From Muricauda sp. MAR_2010_75 (GTDB lineage Bacteria; Bacteroidota; Bacteroidia; Flavobacteriales; Flavobacteriaceae), in contig NZ_JQNJ01000001.1 of NCBI RefSeq assembly GCF_000745185.1, positions 1,325,501 to 1,389,500 of the forward strand: a DNA stretch of 64,000 nucleotides, read 5' to 3'. This document shows positions 62,741-64,000 of this stretch, piece by piece; positions within the stretch are counted from its first letter, which is position 1; each line of letters begins with the position of its first letter. The position numbers were made by a program, and so were the translations under genes. The notes beneath the pieces are model-generated. The model was not told where the DNA came from and did no database searches. It saw only the letters and a list, made by a program, of their open reading frames with translations.

Positions 62741-62811
62741 AGGCATCGAGCGGATTCGAACCGCTGTACAAGCTTTTGCAGAGCTGTGCCTAGCCACTCG
62801 GCCACGATGCC
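62741..62811 (-). tRNA. tRNA-Cys (GCA)
   Basis: A 71-nt cloverleaf on the minus strand. The acceptor GGCATCG pairs with CGATGCC, the discriminator is U (the Cys identity base), the anticodon loop CTGCAAA reads GCA, and the T arm is AGCGG-TTCGAAT-CCGCT. The D arm is GCC-GAGTGGCTA-GGC. CCA is not encoded. Confidence 0.93.
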
Positions 62812-62856
62812 GTTTAGGAGAGCAAATGTACTACTTTTTTTAGGTTACCCAAACGA

Positions 62857-63219
62857 TTATTTGGGCCTTTCACCTTCCAAAACAACGGTCACGCTTTCCA
62901 CATCCCCACCAATGGGCGGATTAATTTTTGAAACTTCTACCCCAACTTTTGAAACTTCTTGTATTTCAAAAAAAATACGGTCAATGATGCGTTTGGCAAC
63001 ATGTTCCAAAAGATTGGAGCGTATGGCCATTTCCTCTTTTACAATATTGTTCAAATGAACGTAATCTACGGTTTCGCTAAGCTTATCGGATGCTGCAGGT
63101 AAGGAAAGATCGGCAGAAATTTCCAAGTCCACCCTATAATCGCTTCCTATGAGCATTTCTTCCTTTAAACACCCGTGATTGGAATGTATCCTAATGTTGT
63201 TTACCCTAATCTTTCCCAC
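62857..63219 (-). CDS. folB: Dihydroneopterin aldolase
   Basis: A 120-residue T-fold enzyme that converts dihydroneopterin to 6-hydroxymethyl-dihydropterin in folate synthesis. It starts MGKIRVNNIRIHSNHGCLKEEML and has DLEISADLSLPAASDKLSETVDYVHL and the C-terminal INPPIGGDVESVTVVLEGER with the PIG signature. It ends 46 bp before tRNA-Cys on the same strand. Confidence 0.93.
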   Translation of the reverse strand: MGKIRVNNIRIHSNHGCLKEEMLIGSDYRVDLEISADLSLPAASDKLSETVDYVHLNNIVKEEMAIRSNLLEHVAKRIIDRIFFEIQEVSKVGVEVSKINPPIGGDVESVTVVLEGERPK

Positions 63220-63263
63220 ACCTCTGGTTTAAACAGGGCAAAAATAGGATAAAACCAACGAAA

Positions 63264-64000
63264 TCAATACATACATCTACAGTTGCTTATTCCTTGGAAG
63301 AGATCCATTCCAATAGTGACCACATGTGTACCAATATTATACCCTGATATTTCATTGGTCAATATTTGGTAGGAATATCCAAAGTATAGATTGTTTTTCT
63401 TTATACCCGCCATGGGAGACAGATAAAGAGGGGTCAACGGTTGACTGGGATCATTCAAGAAACGATACGTTAAACCAACGTAATAGTAATCCTCGAAATC
63501 GTAAAAACGGAATTTGGCATTCAAGTCGGTAACAGAACGATTGTCACTTTCGAACCATTGAAAAAAAACGGATGGCTCCAACTCAAATTTGCTGTTCTTG
63601 TTTTTCTTAATGGAATAACCCGTATAGATATAGTAGTTTCTTAGGGTGTTGGGTTCAAAGATAGGGTTAAAACTCTCTAGGTTTTTAGGTAAAATATTGG
63701 CCGCGTTAAGACTAAAATAGAAACTATTCTTGCGGTACAATATGCCCACATCAAAATTATGGTTGGTAGTGGCCTTATCATCTACTGGAAGTTCACCGTT
63801 GCTTTCCGTAAAATTTTCAGTATCAATACGGAATTGATTAAAATTATAGGAAATACCAAAGGATAAGAATTGATCAACATAACGATCTATGGTCAAATGG
63901 TGCGCAAAGGAAACACGGGCACCTCTTTGCTTGGTAAATCCATTACTGTCATTGTATAGAAACATACCCAAACCTGAGCGGTTTCCAATCCTGGCATCGG
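63264..64000 (-). CDS. PorP/SprF-family type IX secretion membrane protein (5' end outside window)
   Basis: The frame stays open to the right edge of the window, so the N-terminus is missing; 245 codons are present. The sequence DARIGNRSGLGMFLYND at the edge, then RGARVSFAHHLTIDRY, and the C-terminal ISGYNIGTHVVTIGM match the PorP/SprF outer-membrane beta-barrel family. These proteins help anchor gliding or secretion machinery in Bacteroidota, and many paralogues lie next to long adhesin-like proteins. It ends about 45 bp before folB. Confidence 0.88.
   Translation of the reverse strand, partial: DARIGNRSGLGMFLYNDSNGFTKQRGARVSFAHHLTIDRYVDQFLSFGISYNFNQFRIDTENFTESNGELPVDDKATTNHNFDVGILYRKNSFYFSLNAANILPKNLESFNPIFEPNTLRNYYIYTGYSIKKNKNSKFELEPSVFFQWFESDNRSVTDLNAKFRFYDFEDYYYVGLTYRFLNDPSQPLTPLYLSPMAGIKKNNLYFGYSYQILTNEISGYNIGTHVVTIGMDLFQGISNCRCMY

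Overview
The window looks like chromosome from a marine Flavobacteriaceae bacterium (phylum Bacteroidota; an Allomuricauda/Flagellimonas-like genus is a guess). Signs are TAnnTTTG-type -7 promoter elements in front of several genes, a PorP/SprF-family type IX secretion protein, an outer-membrane beta-barrel receptor with a carboxypeptidase-regulatory-like N-terminus, and the gene order rpmF-DUF177-pdxA next to fabH-accB-accC.

Region 1 (1-14.1 kb) is core chromosome. It holds fatty-acid initiation genes (accC, accB, fabH), rpmF and DUF177, pdxA, riboflavin synthase and a TauE/SafE permease. An aspartate/glutamate racemase gene is split and partly deleted by an IS3-family element (about 6851-8090). 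A secreted M14 carboxypeptidase, a Tat-exported Gfo/Idh/MocA oxidoreductase and a membrane-anchored AraC-type regulator follow.

Region 2 (14,150-33,836) is a 19.7-kb integrative and mobilizable element inserted at the 3' end of a CAT-anticodon tRNA gene (33,824-33,897). It is bounded by a 14-bp direct repeat of the tRNA 3' end. The left part carries a tyrosine integrase, an HTH/excisionase-like gene, a primase-helicase-like ATPase, a Toprim primase-like protein, MobC and a MobA relaxase, with no conjugation machinery of its own. The cargo is a tightly packed defence operon. It begins with half-size hsdS, hsdM and hsdS. A three-gene CBASS follows (patatin phospholipase CapV, DncV-like CD-NTase, E2-like protein without E1 or JAB partners). 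Then come an unrecognised one-TM coiled-coil protein, an AlbA_2/Schlafen-type ATPase-like protein, hsdR and a YgjP-like zinc peptidase. A complete CBASS nested inside a type I restriction-modification operon is the most striking part of the window.

Region 3 (33.9-64 kb) is again core chromosome: mce, rbfA, an FtsX/LolE-type permease, dusB, an outer-membrane receptor, lepA, and a Na+/H+ antiporter with a TrkA-N domain. A block of hydrolases follows (MBL-fold, S8 lipoprotein peptidase, M1 aminopeptidase, S41 protease) with rnpA embedded in it. Next are a DUF2157/DUF4401-like/GDYXXLXY membrane cassette and a cytosine-5 DNA methyltransferase overlapped by a gene with a PD-(D/E)XK-like signature (candidate type II RM pair). 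The window ends with an ElaA-like acetyltransferase, a CDF metal transporter, rpiB, rnr, a GIN-domain protein, a LysE translocator, tRNA-Cys, folB and a truncated PorP/SprF gene. No rRNA genes or CRISPR arrays were seen.
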